Below are positions 36,610 through 45,778 of a stretch of 64,000 nt of DNA, in pieces. A program made the position numbers and the translations under genes. The stretch comes from Prescottella soli (GTDB lineage: Bacteria > Actinomycetota > Actinomycetes > Mycobacteriales > Mycobacteriaceae). Position 1 is the first letter of the stretch; every line of letters begins with the position of its first letter. The notes under the pieces are model-generated. The model was not told where the DNA came from and made no database searches. It worked only from the letters and a program-made list of their open reading frames with translations. The stretch is from NCBI RefSeq assembly GCF_040024445.1, contig NZ_CP157276.1:1-64000 (forward strand), written 5' to 3'.

Positions 36610-37785
36610 GTGACCGACCTATCGACACCGCAACCGATTCGGGAAAGTGATGGGAAGGGATGGCTGGATCTCGGCCCGCGCGACATCTGGCGTGACCGCG
36701 AGAACCCCGACATCATCGTCCCGCCGACCACCGACAGCGGGACGATGGCGAACATGAAGTTCTCGTTCTCCGACGCGCATCAGCGACTGGAGGAGGGTGG
36801 CTGGGCACGCGAGGTCACCAACCGCGAGATTCCTGCGTCACTCGACGTCGCCGGCGTGAACATGGCGCTCGCGCCGGGTGCGTATCGAGAACTGCACTGG
36901 CACAAGGAAGCCGAATGGGGGCTGGTTCTCGTCGGCAGTTGCCGTTTGACGGCGATCGACGAGCACGGACGCTCGTTCATCGACGACGTGAAGGCGGGGG
37001 ACGTGTGGAACTTCGAGGCCGGCCTCCCGCACTCGATCCAGGGCCTCGAGGACGGCGTCGAGTTCTTGCTCGTGTTCAGTGATCCCGACTTCTCCGAGAA
37101 CTTCACCTTCCTGCTGTCCGGCTGGTTCGCCCATACGCCGCAGGATGTCCTCGCCGCGAATCTGAAGAAGACAGTGGGCGAGATCAGCAGCTTCCCGAAG
37201 TCGGACAAGTACATCTTCAACGCGTCGCTTCCGGGTTCCATAGGGGACGTGGACCGCCCGGTGCCTGCAGGGAAGGTGGCTTCGCCCTTCAGTCTGCACA
37301 TAGAGGACGTCGAACCCATCGAATCCGAGGCCGGCCGCGTGCGCATAGTCGACGTCAATGTGTTTCCGGCGGCGAAGACGATCTCGGCGGCGTTCGTCGA
37401 GGTGGAGCCGGGCGGTATGCGTGAATTGCACTGGCATCCGAAAGCGGCCGAATGGCAGTACTACATCCAGGGCAAGGCGCGGATGTCGATCTTCAACTCC
37501 AACGGACTGTCCCGTACGTTCGACTTCCAGGCGGGCGACGTCGGCATCGTCCCCCTCGTCGCCGGTCACTATGTTCAGAACATCGGCGACGAGAAGCTGG
37601 TGTTCGTCGAGGTGTTCAAATACCCCGAGTACTCGGACATCTCGGCGAACAAGTGGCTCGCATCGAACCCGGCGCAGGTCGTCGCCGACCACCTCGACGT
37701 TACGGCGCAGTTCGTCGAGTCGCTGCCGCTCGACGACACCCCGGCGCCCGTCATCTGGTACGACCAGTCGAAGGTCCGGAAATGA
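36610..37785 (+). CDS. Bicupin oxalate decarboxylase
   Basis: The 391-aa enzyme converts oxalate to formate and CO2 using Mn in one or both cupin sites. Cupin 1 shows RELHWHKEAEWGLVLVG and PHSIQG; cupin 2 shows RELHWHPKAAEWQYYIQG and GHYVQN, giving the His-His-Glu-His set in each. The active-site lid reads SENFT, retaining the Glu that favours decarboxylase over oxidase activity (SENST in the Bacillus enzyme). Start GTG 36610 with CAGGAGG upstream. No signal peptide, so cytoplasmic. A role in acid or oxalate stress is likely. Confidence 0.93.
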   Translation: MTDLSTPQPIRESDGKGWLDLGPRDIWRDRENPDIIVPPTTDSGTMANMKFSFSDAHQRLEEGGWAREVTNREIPASLDVAGVNMALAPGAYRELHWHKEAEWGLVLVGSCRLTAIDEHGRSFIDDVKAGDVWNFEAGLPHSIQGLEDGVEFLLVFSDPDFSENFTFLLSGWFAHTPQDVLAANLKKTVGEISSFPKSDKYIFNASLPGSIGDVDRPVPAGKVASPFSLHIEDVEPIESEAGRVRIVDVNVFPAAKTISAAFVEVEPGGMRELHWHPKAAEWQYYIQGKARMSIFNSNGLSRTFDFQAGDVGIVPLVAGHYVQNIGDEKLVFVEVFKYPEYSDISANKWLASNPAQVVADHLDVTAQFVESLPLDDTPAPVIWYDQSKVRK

Positions 37786-37822
37786 GCGCATGATTCACCC
37801 GCGCCCGGTCGCCATCGGACGT

Positions 37823-38500
37823 TCAGTCATCAGCCGACCAGCGCGGCTCCGTGCTCGGGAACCCGGCGACGAGGGCCTCGATCGTACGGCGAAGGCGCGG
37901 TGCCACTTCCACGATGGCATGCGACAGCTGTGGGTCACTGCGGTAGAACTCGCGAAGCCGGGGCCCCGGCTCGGCCATCTGCCACAACGCGCCGGCCATG
38001 CTCGTCGCAACGGTGACGACGTCGACCGCCGCGGACAGATCCAAGCCGGCCACCCGCTGCAGCTCGACTGCGACCGAGCGGTTGGCCGCGATTGCGCGGA
38101 GTTTGAACTGGCGGACGCTGTCGAGCGAGACGTTCTTCTCCAGATTGAGTGGAGCCTGCACCAGCAGATCGCAGAACATCGGTCTCTCGAGAAGCGTGGT
38201 CACAAGAAGCTCCGCGATCCAGCTCCCGTCCGCCCCCTCGGTGGCAGATAGTCGCGAGCAGACTTCGTCGGACCAGTCGCGCCACTCGGTGCCGGCGATC
38301 CTCAGGAAGATCTCCTCGCGGGTCTCGAAGTACCGCAGCATCGCAGATTTGTGCATCCCGACCACAGCGGCAATCTCGGTCAACGTGACCTCGCGCACGC
38401 TGTTCTCGGTGGCCAGTCGGCGCGCGGCCTCGAGGATCGCGAGTTCACGCTGGAGTTTCGCCTGAGGGCTCCGTGCGCGCTGGAACTGATCAGTACCCAT
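37823..38500 (-). CDS. TetR-family repressor, divergent from SDR
   Basis: The protein has 225 aa. HTH ~residues 35-80 (VREVTLTEIAAVVGMHKSAM, then LRYFETREEIFLRI), with the second ligand domain following. The C-terminal TetR domain includes FCDLLVQAPLNLEKNVSLD. Start ATG 38500. It faces the SDR gene at 38559 across 58 bp containing an inverted repeat, the usual arrangement for control of a divergent enzyme and itself. Confidence 0.9.
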   Translation of the reverse strand: MGTDQFQRARSPQAKLQRELAILEAARRLATENSVREVTLTEIAAVVGMHKSAMLRYFETREEIFLRIAGTEWRDWSDEVCSRLSATEGADGSWIAELLVTTLLERPMFCDLLVQAPLNLEKNVSLDSVRQFKLRAIAANRSVAVELQRVAGLDLSAAVDVVTVATSMAGALWQMAEPGPRLREFYRSDPQLSHAIVEVAPRLRRTIEALVAGFPSTEPRWSADD

Positions 38501-38522
38501 AGCGAAAATCTTACGCACCCCC

Positions 38523-38541
38523 GTTGCATTATTAACGCAAC
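38523..38541. promoter_or_regulatory. Operator-like inverted repeat between TetR and SDR genes
   Basis: GTTGC (38523-38527) and GCAAC (38537-38541) flank ATTATTAAC, overlapping an AT-rich -10-like stretch in an otherwise GC-rich intergenic region. Likely TetR site. Confidence 0.6.
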
Positions 38542-38558
38542 AGAGTTGTACTAGATGT

Positions 38559-39434
38559 ATGGACACACATACATGGCTCATAACAGGTTCCTCGCGCGGC
38601 TTCGGCCGGGCGCTCACCGCTGCGGCTCTCGAGGCCGGCGAACGGGTGGTCGCGACGGCGCGCAAGCCCGAACAGTTGACGGCGCTCGTCGAGCAATTCG
38701 GTGATCGGATTCTTCCGGTCGCGCTCGACGTCACGGACGCGGCACAAGCAATCGCGGCGTTCGACGCGGCCGTGGAGAAGTTCGCCGAGGTCGATGTGGT
38801 CGTCAACAACGCCGGGTACGCGAACATCGCGCCGGTCGAGACCGCTCCCGAAGACGACTTCCGTCGGCAGTTCGAGACCAACTTCTGGGGTGTGTACAAC
38901 GTCTCGAAGGCCGCGATCGCGGTGCTGAAGAAGCAGGGCGGCGGCACCATCATCCAGTTCTCCTCCATCGGCGGCCGAGTCGGTGGAACAGCGGGCCTGG
39001 GCTCCTATCAGGCCGCGAAGTTCGCCGTGGACGGCTTGACCCGTGTAATGGCAAGCGAGACAGCGTCGCTCGGTATCGAGTACGTCGTTGTCGAACCGGG
39101 CGGGTTCGCCACCGACTGGGCAGGCGCGTCGATGGACATCCAATCGATCCCGGAGGACTACCAGTCGACGGTTGGTGCGATGGCGAAGACCATGGGCAGC
39201 GAAGCGACCACGGCAGGTGATCCGAAGCGCGCTGCAGAAACCCTGGTACGCGTGGTCAAGGACGGCCACTTGCCGACACACTTCGTGCTCGGCGCCGGCG
39301 CGGCGCAGGCCGCGATCGAGTACTCACTCAGCCAGATCGCCGAGTCCAGCAGGTGGTCCAACGTGAGCACCTCGCTCGACTACGGCCGGCCCTACCCCGT
39401 CGGGCTGCCGCCGGCGACGCCCGAGTTCCCGTGA
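38559..39434 (+). CDS. Short-chain dehydrogenase/reductase
   Basis: The 291-aa classical SDR has the cofactor motif TGSSRGFG at residues 9-16, with ARK following strand 2 that suggests NADP(H). Also VNNAGYA (~84), catalytic Ser in FSSIGG, and YQAAK with the catalytic Tyr and Lys. The long C-terminal part after residue ~190 fits SDRs of the oxidoreductase subgroup often named by similarity to retinol or 3-ketoacyl reductases. Substrate unknown. Controlled by the divergent TetR. Confidence 0.92.
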   Translation: MDTHTWLITGSSRGFGRALTAAALEAGERVVATARKPEQLTALVEQFGDRILPVALDVTDAAQAIAAFDAAVEKFAEVDVVVNNAGYANIAPVETAPEDDFRRQFETNFWGVYNVSKAAIAVLKKQGGGTIIQFSSIGGRVGGTAGLGSYQAAKFAVDGLTRVMASETASLGIEYVVVEPGGFATDWAGASMDIQSIPEDYQSTVGAMAKTMGSEATTAGDPKRAAETLVRVVKDGHLPTHFVLGAGAAQAAIEYSLSQIAESSRWSNVSTSLDYGRPYPVGLPPATPEFP

Positions 39435-39688
39435 CCATGACGTGTCACCGTGGTCGTTGGGATGGGGCTCGAGTGCGGGGACCTCGGCTGCCGCGGATCG
39501 GCGGCCGATCGAACTTATGGGCGATGTACCGACTTCGGGGGACAGAACCTCGAAAGCCCGGCCCCGCTGCGGGTCGTGAGAGGACGATGGTGTCTGTGGG
39601 GCCGATCCGGCCGCCACGGTGAGAAGACGGAGAACAAACCTAGTCCGGAGCGGATCCGGCTGATTCGCGCCGAGGAAGGGTGCGCATC

Positions 39689-40384
39689 ATGTCGACGCCG
39701 ACCACGCCGAGCATCGTATTCGCCCACGGCTTGTGGGCCGATGGGTCCTGTTTCAGCAAGGTGATACCGGCATTGCAGGCAGAAGGGCACGAGGTGGTGT
39801 CCACGCAGAACAGCCTCGACACCCTGGAAGGCGATGTCGCTGCGGTCAAGCGGGCTCTGGGGCGGGTCAGAAGCCCGGCTATCCTCGTCGGGCATTCGTA
39901 CGGTGGCACCGTCATCACAGCAGCGGGAACCGATGACCGTGTCGCGGGGCTCGTGTACATCGCCGCGCTCGCCCCGGACGAGGATGAGACGTCGCAGAGC
40001 CTGCAGGCCAAGTTCCCCACGACGGATGTGTTCGCGCACGTCGAGATCGCAGACGGTCGGATCTGGTTGCGATCGGACGGTATCGAATGCTTCGCAGGTG
40101 ATCTCTCCGAACAGGAACAGCAGCTCGTGTTGGCGACTCAAGGGGTGCCCGCCGCAGATCTCTTCGAGCAGCAGGTCCCGGGCACCGCATGGAAATCGAA
40201 GCCGAGCTGGTACATCGTGGGCAGAAACGACCGCACCGTGCATCCCGAGCTGGAGCGCTTCTGTGCCGAACGCATGGACGCAAGCACCTACGAGGCGGAC
40301 AGCAGCCACGTTCCGATGCTGTCCCAGCCCAGCCTGGTGATCGACGTGATCCGCACCGCCGCGAGATCCTGTCAAGGGGCGTGA
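39689..40384 (+). CDS. Alpha/beta hydrolase
   Basis: The 231-aa enzyme has the oxyanion-hole segment FAHGLWADGSCF, nucleophile elbow GHSYGG (Ser ~74), and catalytic His in SSHVPMLSQP. This is the short EstC-like alpha/beta hydrolase type common in actinobacteria. ATG 39689 preferred, nine bases inside the longest frame. Substrate unknown. It precedes a truncated NAD(P)-binding frame and a VOC gene on the same strand. Confidence 0.9.
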   Translation: MSTPTTPSIVFAHGLWADGSCFSKVIPALQAEGHEVVSTQNSLDTLEGDVAAVKRALGRVRSPAILVGHSYGGTVITAAGTDDRVAGLVYIAALAPDEDETSQSLQAKFPTTDVFAHVEIADGRIWLRSDGIECFAGDLSEQEQQLVLATQGVPAADLFEQQVPGTAWKSKPSWYIVGRNDRTVHPELERFCAERMDASTYEADSSHVPMLSQPSLVIDVIRTAARSCQGA

Positions 40385-40526
40385 CCAGCCTGGAGCAGCG
40401 GGAACAGTCCTCATCGGGCGGGAATTCACGCGGTCTGTTCGTCTGGCTCGCCTCGGGATCAGGGGCGTCGAAACCGCGGGCGGCGACCAGCCGTGAACCG
40501 AACAGCCGAGCGGCGGTGAGCGACAC

Positions 40527-40730
40527 GTGCTGCCCGACGACCGCGCACGGCACGACTTCGAATGCGCCGTGGGATCTTTCCTGCGGCCGTTGGACGGCGC
40601 GATTGTCGTCCCTACCGGCGACGGCGCCGAAGCGTTCATCGACGCGGAAGAGATCATCGGCCGCCCTGCACGAACCTTCGATGAGTTCGCCCAGGCAAAC
40701 ACCGCCGCATGGAAAGTGAACGAACAGTGA
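40527..40730 (+). pseudogene. C-terminal piece of an NAD(P)H-binding (NmrA-like) oxidoreductase
   Basis: The 67 codons end IDAEEIIGRPARTFDEFAQA and NTAAWKV, the usual C-terminus of NmrA-like or atypical SDR proteins. The Rossmann N-terminal part is absent upstream. Its TGA overlaps the GTG of the VOC gene (GTGA), so translational coupling remains. A short standalone gene is possible. Confidence 0.6.
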
Positions 40731-41149
40731 TCGACCACGTCTACATCTCCGTCACCGATATCGACCGGGCACTGGCCTTCTACCTCGAAGCCCTCGGCCC
40801 CGCAGGGTGGCGCGCGTTCGGGAACTACAGCGCCGCAGACGGTCCGGACGGCGTGCCGGACCTCTTCGGCATCGGTGACGCCGACTACATCTCCGGGGCA
40901 AGGGTCGGCTCGAGCATCTGGTTGCGCCGGCGTGTATCCGGCGAGACGGGCCTCTATGTGGGCATCGTCTGTGACAGCAACGAGATGGTCGACGCAGCGT
41001 ACGCCGCTGCCATCAGGGCCGGTGGCATCGACGAAGGCGAACCGGCCGACCGAACCTACTTCGCACCCGGCTATTACGCCGCAAATGTTCGCGATGCCGA
41101 TGGCAACCGCCTGGAGTTCGTCCACAAGGCGTGGAACGCGACCCACTGA
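40727..41149 (+). CDS. VOC-family (glyoxalase-like) protein
   Basis: The protein has 140 aa from GTG 40727, which overlaps the preceding stop; ATG 40709 is an alternative. Fold features: IDHVYISVTDIDRALAFYLE at the N-terminus and YYAANVRDADGNRLEFVHK at the C-terminus with the metal-ligand Glu. His near residue 4 is the first ligand. Reaction unknown; VOC proteins act as dioxygenases, lyases or resistance proteins. Confidence 0.87.
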   Translation: MIDHVYISVTDIDRALAFYLEALGPAGWRAFGNYSAADGPDGVPDLFGIGDADYISGARVGSSIWLRRRVSGETGLYVGIVCDSNEMVDAAYAAAIRAGGIDEGEPADRTYFAPGYYAANVRDADGNRLEFVHKAWNATH

Positions 41150-41244
41150 CCCCGCAGCGATGGTGTGACACAGCTGGAATCCGTTTCTCACGTTCGATGC
41201 CTGGTGAGCGTCTGCCTGGTGAGAACGAGAGATAAGGGAAGCGG

Positions 41245-41760
41245 ATGAATATTCGGCACACGGTGATCGACACCGCGGCGCTCGGCCCGGTCACGATCAT
41301 GGCGAGCGATGCGGCTGTCACCGGAGTGTATTTCCGGCATCACATCCGGCGACCGGCCCAGGAACTGTTCGGGCCGCCGGCGTCCTTCGTCGACGACACG
41401 GTCCTGGGCGAAGCTGTCGGCCAGCTGCTCGAGTATCTGCTCGGGCAGCGCCGCAGCTTCGATCTGCTATTGAACCCGGACGGTGACGACTTCCAGCAGC
41501 AGGTATGGGAACAGGTCAAGGCGATCGAGTTCGGTGAGACCACCACCTACGGGCAGATCGCGCAGCGGCTCGGTGACAGTTCCTCCGCGTACCTGGTCGG
41601 CCAAGCCGTGGGCGCCAATCCGCTCTGCATCTTCATCCCATGCCACCGGGTGATCGGCGCGAACGGATCACTGACTGGGTACGCGGGCAGCCTGAAGCGC
41701 AAGCGTGCACTGCTCGAGCTCGAGGAACCGGCCGCGGTCTACGCGGGACGGCTGTTCTGA
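41245..41760 (+). CDS. ogt: Methylated-DNA--[protein]-cysteine S-methyltransferase (copy 2)
   Basis: The 171-aa protein has acceptor Cys133 in IPCHRV, the VGQAVGANP and GETTTYG segments, and an LTGYAGSLKRKRALLELE tail. ATG 41245 has GGGAAG upstream. It is paralogous to 10598-11170. Three bases after its stop comes the start of a truncated sigma factor, the same order as at the first copy. Confidence 0.95.
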   Translation: MNIRHTVIDTAALGPVTIMASDAAVTGVYFRHHIRRPAQELFGPPASFVDDTVLGEAVGQLLEYLLGQRRSFDLLLNPDGDDFQQQVWEQVKAIEFGETTTYGQIAQRLGDSSSAYLVGQAVGANPLCIFIPCHRVIGANGSLTGYAGSLKRKRALLELEEPAAVYAGRLF

Positions 41761-41762
41761 TC

Positions 41763-41990
41763 GTGAAACCACCCTTCGAGGGGAGAGCGACCGAGCACGG
41801 GCCCACCGTGCTGCGGGTCTGCCGGGTGATCCTCGGCGTCCACGACGCCGAGGACGCCTTGTCGGAAACATTCCTGGCTGCGATGCGCGCCTACCTGGAC
41901 CTGCCCGGGACAGCGAACGTGGAACCGCATGGTGCCGTTCCAATAACGATGGCTGCCGGCGCCCACCCACCCGAGCGTCAGCAGCCGTAG
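41763..41990 (+). pseudogene. Truncated ECF sigma factor after ogt
   Basis: GTG 41763 opens a frame with GPTVLRVCRVILGVHDAEDA and LSETFLAAMRAYLDLP, which is region 2.1-2.2 of an ECF sigma factor. It then loses homology and stops at 41990; region 4 is absent. Paired with the stub at 10475. Confidence 0.8.
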
Positions 41991-42482
41991 CGTCGGCAGT
42001 GCGGCCACGGCCACATTGCCGTTACGACCCCGGGCCGCCGTCCGCGGCGAAGCCGAAGCTGCCTGCGTGGTGGAGTTGTGGGCACGGGCGGCACTGCGCC
42101 ATCGACCCGCGCGGTGCCGTTTCCGTGTGCTTGGTCGGACCGTTTCGTGAGCGGTGAAGCCGCAGGCGATCCGAGTAGCGTCGAAAGCTGTTGCCCCGCT
42201 GGGCTTGGCGTATGAGGGCAGCCAAGACGGTCCGATCGGTCACCAGGGTGTTTAGCGCTGTGGCGTCCGCGGCGTTCAGGACGGCATCGAGAAGGCCCGG
42301 GAACCGTGTGTCGAGGTCCTCGCGGCGTAGTTCGACGAAGCAGCGTGTGCCTTCTTTCCGTCGTCATCGTCCGGGTTGGTCGTGTCCGGGTCGCGTAGCA
42401 GATCGGCCATTCTCGTGGACAGGGATCTCGGATCACTCCAGATCCGGGCGTCGTTCGACGCCTACGCCCAGCTGATGTCGGC
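41991..42482. other. 492-bp gap before IS110 remnant
   Basis: No gene that I can support. The last ~60 bp may be the decayed middle of the transposase that becomes recognisable at 42483. The rest has frames with stops and poor codon use on both strands. Confidence 0.4.
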
Positions 42483-42780
42483 GTCACCGCGCGTATCAAG
42501 ACCGAACTCACCGCCAGCGGCACCAAGCTCCTCGAGATCCCCGGCGTCGGGATCGTGACCGCGGCCCGAATCCTTGCCCGCACCGGCGACCCCACCCGGT
42601 TCGTGAACGAGGCAGCATTCGCGAACTGCAGCGGCACCGCGCCCATCGAGGTTGCCGGCGCCGACAAACAGCGCCATCGACTGTCCAGATCCGGGGACCG
42701 CACGCTGAACTCCGCGATCCATATCGTCGACTCACCCAGGCCAGAACACCAAGCAGCCACGGGTGTGCCCACCATCAGCG
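42483..42780 (+). pseudogene. IS110-family transposase remnant (C-terminal domain)
   Basis: The frame reads IKTELTASGTKLLEIPGVGI, VTAARILARTGDPTRFVNEA, AFANCSGTAPIEVAGADKQR and RLSRSGDRTLNSAIHIV, the transposase_20 domain of IS110/IS116/IS902. It then frameshifts into the end of the family pattern. The N-terminal DEDD catalytic half is missing. No terminal repeats seen. Confidence 0.85.
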
Positions 42781-42835
42781 CAAGATGGCCGAAGGCAAGA
42801 CCTCACAGTGCCGCGGCGCCGGTAGCTTCGTCGAC

Positions 42836-43132
42836 ATGGCTGTGAACGTGCTTGCCGAAGCTGGGCTGAGCGAATGCGTCCGAACCGACATGGACTGCAT
42901 GCCCGGATTTGGCCTGTTCCTGGCAATGTGGGCGGTCGCTGGATTGCTGCTGATGGTCTGGCCTGCCGCAGCCCTGTATGCCACTGTCGCAGTCGTCTCT
43001 TCCAAGCTCGGTGTGACGCGAACTGTGTTGTGGATCCTTGCCGTGTGGATCCTTCCGCTGCTCGGAGTGATGGTGTGGTTCGTTCACGCACGTAGCCAAC
43101 ACAGCCCCGTGTCGATGAGTCGAACGCCTTGA
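42836..43132 (+). CDS. PLDc_N-like small membrane protein
   Basis: The protein has ~98 aa with two TM segments (LFLAMWAVAGLLLMVWPAAA and TVLWILAVWILPLLGVMVWF) and a short basic tail, the pattern of phospholipase-D-N-terminal-type two-helix proteins. Starts at ATG 42836 or 42785 are both possible. It follows the IS110 remnant and is convergent with the HIT gene. Confidence 0.7.
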   Translation: MAVNVLAEAGLSECVRTDMDCMPGFGLFLAMWAVAGLLLMVWPAAALYATVAVVSSKLGVTRTVLWILAVWILPLLGVMVWFVHARSQHSPVSMSRTP

Positions 43133-43200
43133 AGCCGTGGAAGTGGCAGAGATGGAACGCGGAACTAATCAGTGCAGGTCGACGATTCCGCCTTGGCCGG

Positions 43201-43653
43201 TCAGTCCATGGTCGTGGCGAGTCGCTCGCCCAGAACGGCGGAGAGCCGGCCACCCAGAGCGGCGGTCGTATCCTTGTCGCCCGGAGTCCCTGGCTGCCAG
43301 GGCAGTACCAGCCGATCCTTGGTCTTGTCGACATACCGCGGAATCACGTGCAGGTGGAAATGGAACACCGTCTGCCAAGCGTCGGCGCCGCAGCAATTCA
43401 GCACGTTCACCCCGTCTGCACCGAACTCCCTCGCAGCCGCCTTTGCGATCCGCTGTGCGGCCAGGGTGACCGCGGTCAGGTCATCGGCCGGGATCTCGAA
43501 CAGGTCCTTGCTGTGCTGCTTGGGAATGACCAGGACGTGGCCGTCCGAGCCAGGGTTGATATCCATGAAGGCATAGGTCGTGTCGTCCTCAGCTACTTTG
43601 ACGCTCGGAACGCTCCCAGCCACGATGCCGCAGAACACGCACTGATTGCTCAT
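43201..43653 (-). CDS. HIT-family nucleotide hydrolase/transferase
   Basis: The 150-aa protein from ATG 43653 has the catalytic triad HFHLHVIPR (His98, His100, His102) and an N-terminal CVFC half-zinc site (Cys5, Cys8). It hydrolyses or transfers AMP from nucleotide conjugates, like Hint/GalT-type HIT proteins. GSDGHVLVIPKQH is the typical substrate loop. No operon partner. Confidence 0.92.
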   Translation of the reverse strand: MSNQCVFCGIVAGSVPSVKVAEDDTTYAFMDINPGSDGHVLVIPKQHSKDLFEIPADDLTAVTLAAQRIAKAAAREFGADGVNVLNCCGADAWQTVFHFHLHVIPRYVDKTKDRLVLPWQPGTPGDKDTTAALGGRLSAVLGERLATTMD

Positions 43654-43861
43654 GGCCACGAAGCTATCTTGGTCACCCGAAACCAACCCGAACGACCCTC
43701 CTGGGCCAGGCAAGCGCGTGCGAGAGCCTCGAAGAACGGTACGGGCCGACGCTTCGCTCGTCGACCCACGCCGAGATCACGGCCAGTGCTCGAATCGGTT
43801 CAGCGCTTGACAGCACGCACAGGTATCTCAGTTCGGTAAGACGCAACAGGGGTGCGCGGAC

Positions 43862-44479
43862 TCAGTCTCGCCAGACGGATTCGTACTCATACCAAGGCCC
43901 ACCAAGGTGTGTCGACGAGAAGTCGTCGAACCCTGCAGGCTCGCCGTTCGGCGAGTACACCCATCCGGTGCTGGTACCGAAGGAGAACCAGGACGCTTCC
44001 TCGAAGTAGACCTCACCGTCGCGGCCTTCGAACGCCTGATAGATGTCGAACCGGCCAATCTCCAGGTACTCTCGGGTTCTATCAGGGCTGGCGAGCAGTT
44101 CCTGGGCGGCCTGTTCGAACTCCGGTCGCATCTCGTCGAAGGATGTCGGCTGCAGAGTGGCGCTAAGCGCAACACCGCTCAGCACGATTGCCGGAGCCTG
44201 GAGAATCCACCACGACCATCGACGTTCTTCTACGACATAGATCAGTGTGCGGATCGCCCAGACCAGGCCCACCACACCGAGTGCCAGCAGCGTGCCGACG
44301 CAGAAGAGGAGTGGCTCGGCCCACTGGAAGCTACCGAATCGAGATGGCCACCAACCGTAGTAGAGACAGAGCAGCAGGCCGACAGCGAGAACCGTCACGA
44401 TCGAGACGGCGGGGCCAGGAGGTTTATATCGCCTGCGTGCACCAGCCCGCTCCAAATCGGAAGGCCTCGTCTCGCACAT
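43862..44479 (-). CDS. Membrane protein of unknown function (205 aa)
   Basis: Three TM helices lie in the N-terminal half (AVSIVTVLAVGLLLCLYYGW, PLLFCVGTLLALGVVGLVWA and WWILQAPAIVLSGVALSATL). An extracytoplasmic C-terminal ~100-residue domain is rich in acidic and aromatic residues (EGRDGEVYFEEASWFSFGTS). Start at ATG 44479 with Met-Cys, not a lipobox. Family unknown. Confidence 0.75.
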   Translation of the reverse strand: MCETRPSDLERAGARRRYKPPGPAVSIVTVLAVGLLLCLYYGWWPSRFGSFQWAEPLLFCVGTLLALGVVGLVWAIRTLIYVVEERRWSWWILQAPAIVLSGVALSATLQPTSFDEMRPEFEQAAQELLASPDRTREYLEIGRFDIYQAFEGRDGEVYFEEASWFSFGTSTGWVYSPNGEPAGFDDFSSTHLGGPWYEYESVWRD

Positions 44480-44683
44480 CCAGACAATCTAGCTGGGTCC
44501 GAGCGGCTGGCTGATGATGATCGAGCCCGACGCAAAACATGCCGTGCAAACACATCGAAATCTCATGCAGCCACCCCGGTGACCACCGCCACTGACGCCC
44601 GAAGTATCACCGCCATGAGTCTCGGAAACTCGCAACGGATTCGGCTGCGCGGCTTGAGCTTTCCCGATAGCGGCAAACACGGC

Positions 44684-44718
44684 GGGCCCTGCCCCCGCAG
44701 AGAGCGGGGGCAGGGCCC
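44684..44718. terminator. Strong terminator for cold-shock gene
   Basis: GGGCCCTGCCCCCGC (44684-44698) pairs perfectly over 15 bp with GCGGGGGCAGGGCCC (44704-44718), loop AGAGA, 44 bp past the csp stop on the minus strand. No T-tract. Confidence 0.9.
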
Positions 44719-44761
44719 GACGGTGCCTCACATCCCCGCGAGGGGGAGAGCGGGGGGTGGA

Positions 44762-44965
44762 TCAGATGACGGTGATACCGGTCGCCTGCGGACCCTTGGC
44801 GCCCTGACCGATCTCGAACCGCACGCGCTGGTTCTCTTCGAGGTTGCGGAACCCGCCGCTCTGGATCTCCGAGTAGTGCGCGAAGACGTCGGCGGAACCG
44901 TCGTCAGGGGCGATGAAGCCGAAGCCCTTCTCGGAGTTGAACCACTTCACGGTGCCTTCTGCCAT
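44762..44965 (-). CDS. cspA: CspA-family cold-shock protein
   Basis: The 67-aa OB-fold RNA chaperone has RNP1 KGFGFI and RNP2 as VFAHYS (commonly VFVHFS). The start [14 protein letters not shown] is canonical. The ~200 bp upstream without a gene may be a long 5' UTR, as in other csp genes. Terminated by the hairpin at 44684. Confidence 0.97.
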   Translation of the reverse strand: MAEGTVKWFNSEKGFGFIAPDDGSADVFAHYSEIQSGGFRNLEENQRVRFEIGQGAKGPQATGITVI

Positions 44966-45214
44966 GTGTATTTCCTCTTCTCATGCTCAATAGCTCTGCC
45001 GAAACTGGGCAGGGCAGGGCCGATATCACACGACGGCGATTCCCGAACAGGAGATCCAACCGCCCGCAACAAGAATTTGCGAGCGTGGCAAGACGCAAAC
45101 AAATACTACGACCGACCACAGTCAACCACAGATACCGCAGAAAGTCCCGAACGAGGGCGGACAGCCCGGCGTGAGCGGACATGGCAGAGGAGCGATGAAT
45201 TTTGTCGCAGACGA

Positions 45215-45388
45215 CTATCGGGCGCTGAACAGTGTGCGGTGGATCTCCTCGCTGGTCTTCAGTGCTGACTCTGACAGAGTGGTTGTCGGGCCGGTGAACT
45301 CTCGCGGGGGATGGCTATTCCCGCCGTCGTCCTCAGCCTTCGGGTCGTAGAAGAGTCGCCCGTTGATGGAATCGTGCGTGCTGGTCAC
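45215..45388 (-). CDS. Possible small protein (57 aa)
   Basis: GTG 45388 opens a clean 57-codon frame (VTSTHDSINGRLFYDP, then REFTGPTTTLSESALKTSEE) ending at TAG 45215-45217. It begins 9 bp after the stop of another small frame on the same strand, with AAGG upstream. Composition is hydrophilic and protein-like. Family unknown. Confidence 0.45.
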   Translation of the reverse strand: MTSTHDSINGRLFYDPKAEDDGGNSHPPREFTGPTTTLSESALKTSEEIHRTLFSAR

Positions 45389-45397
45389 AGCTGGTCC

Positions 45398-45511
45398 TTA
45401 CTTGTCGGTGTCGCATTCGGCGGCAGCCTCTCGGCGGCTCGCGCGCAGCTTCGCGTGAGGGCTCCGATGGTCCTCATCGCCGGCGCCTTGAATGCGCCGC
45501 GGTCTATTCAT
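45398..45511 (-). CDS. Possible small basic/acidic protein (37 aa)
   Basis: ATG 45511 begins MNRPRRIQGAGDEDH and ends CDTDK at TAA. It is charged and highly polar. Paired with the 57-aa frame downstream. The longer open frame upstream (to 45688) is less convincing. Confidence 0.4.
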   Translation of the reverse strand: MNRPRRIQGAGDEDHRSPHAKLRASRREAAAECDTDK

Positions 45512-45778
45512 GTACTCGATCACCGAGACGAATCTCTGGTGTGAGGAGATCGCCGGGAATGAGACGTTTCCTCCACTGTACGGCTCGTCCGAAGAGTCTG
45601 CTGCCGACCACTGCTTCCGCTCGACTCCAATGCCGGGCGTCCGGGGCTTCCTGACTCCGGGACGTCGATGCGCGGGTCTGCCGACCACTCACCTGACGCC
45701 GGCGCGCTACCTCGGCTGATGTCGTACCTCAGCTCCTACCCGCGATCGGGCCCCACCTCTGCCGCTGCGGAGCCCGTC
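45512..45778. other. Short gap without recognised gene
   Basis: Nothing supportable between the small frames and the NlpC/P60 remnant. Confidence 0.4.
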
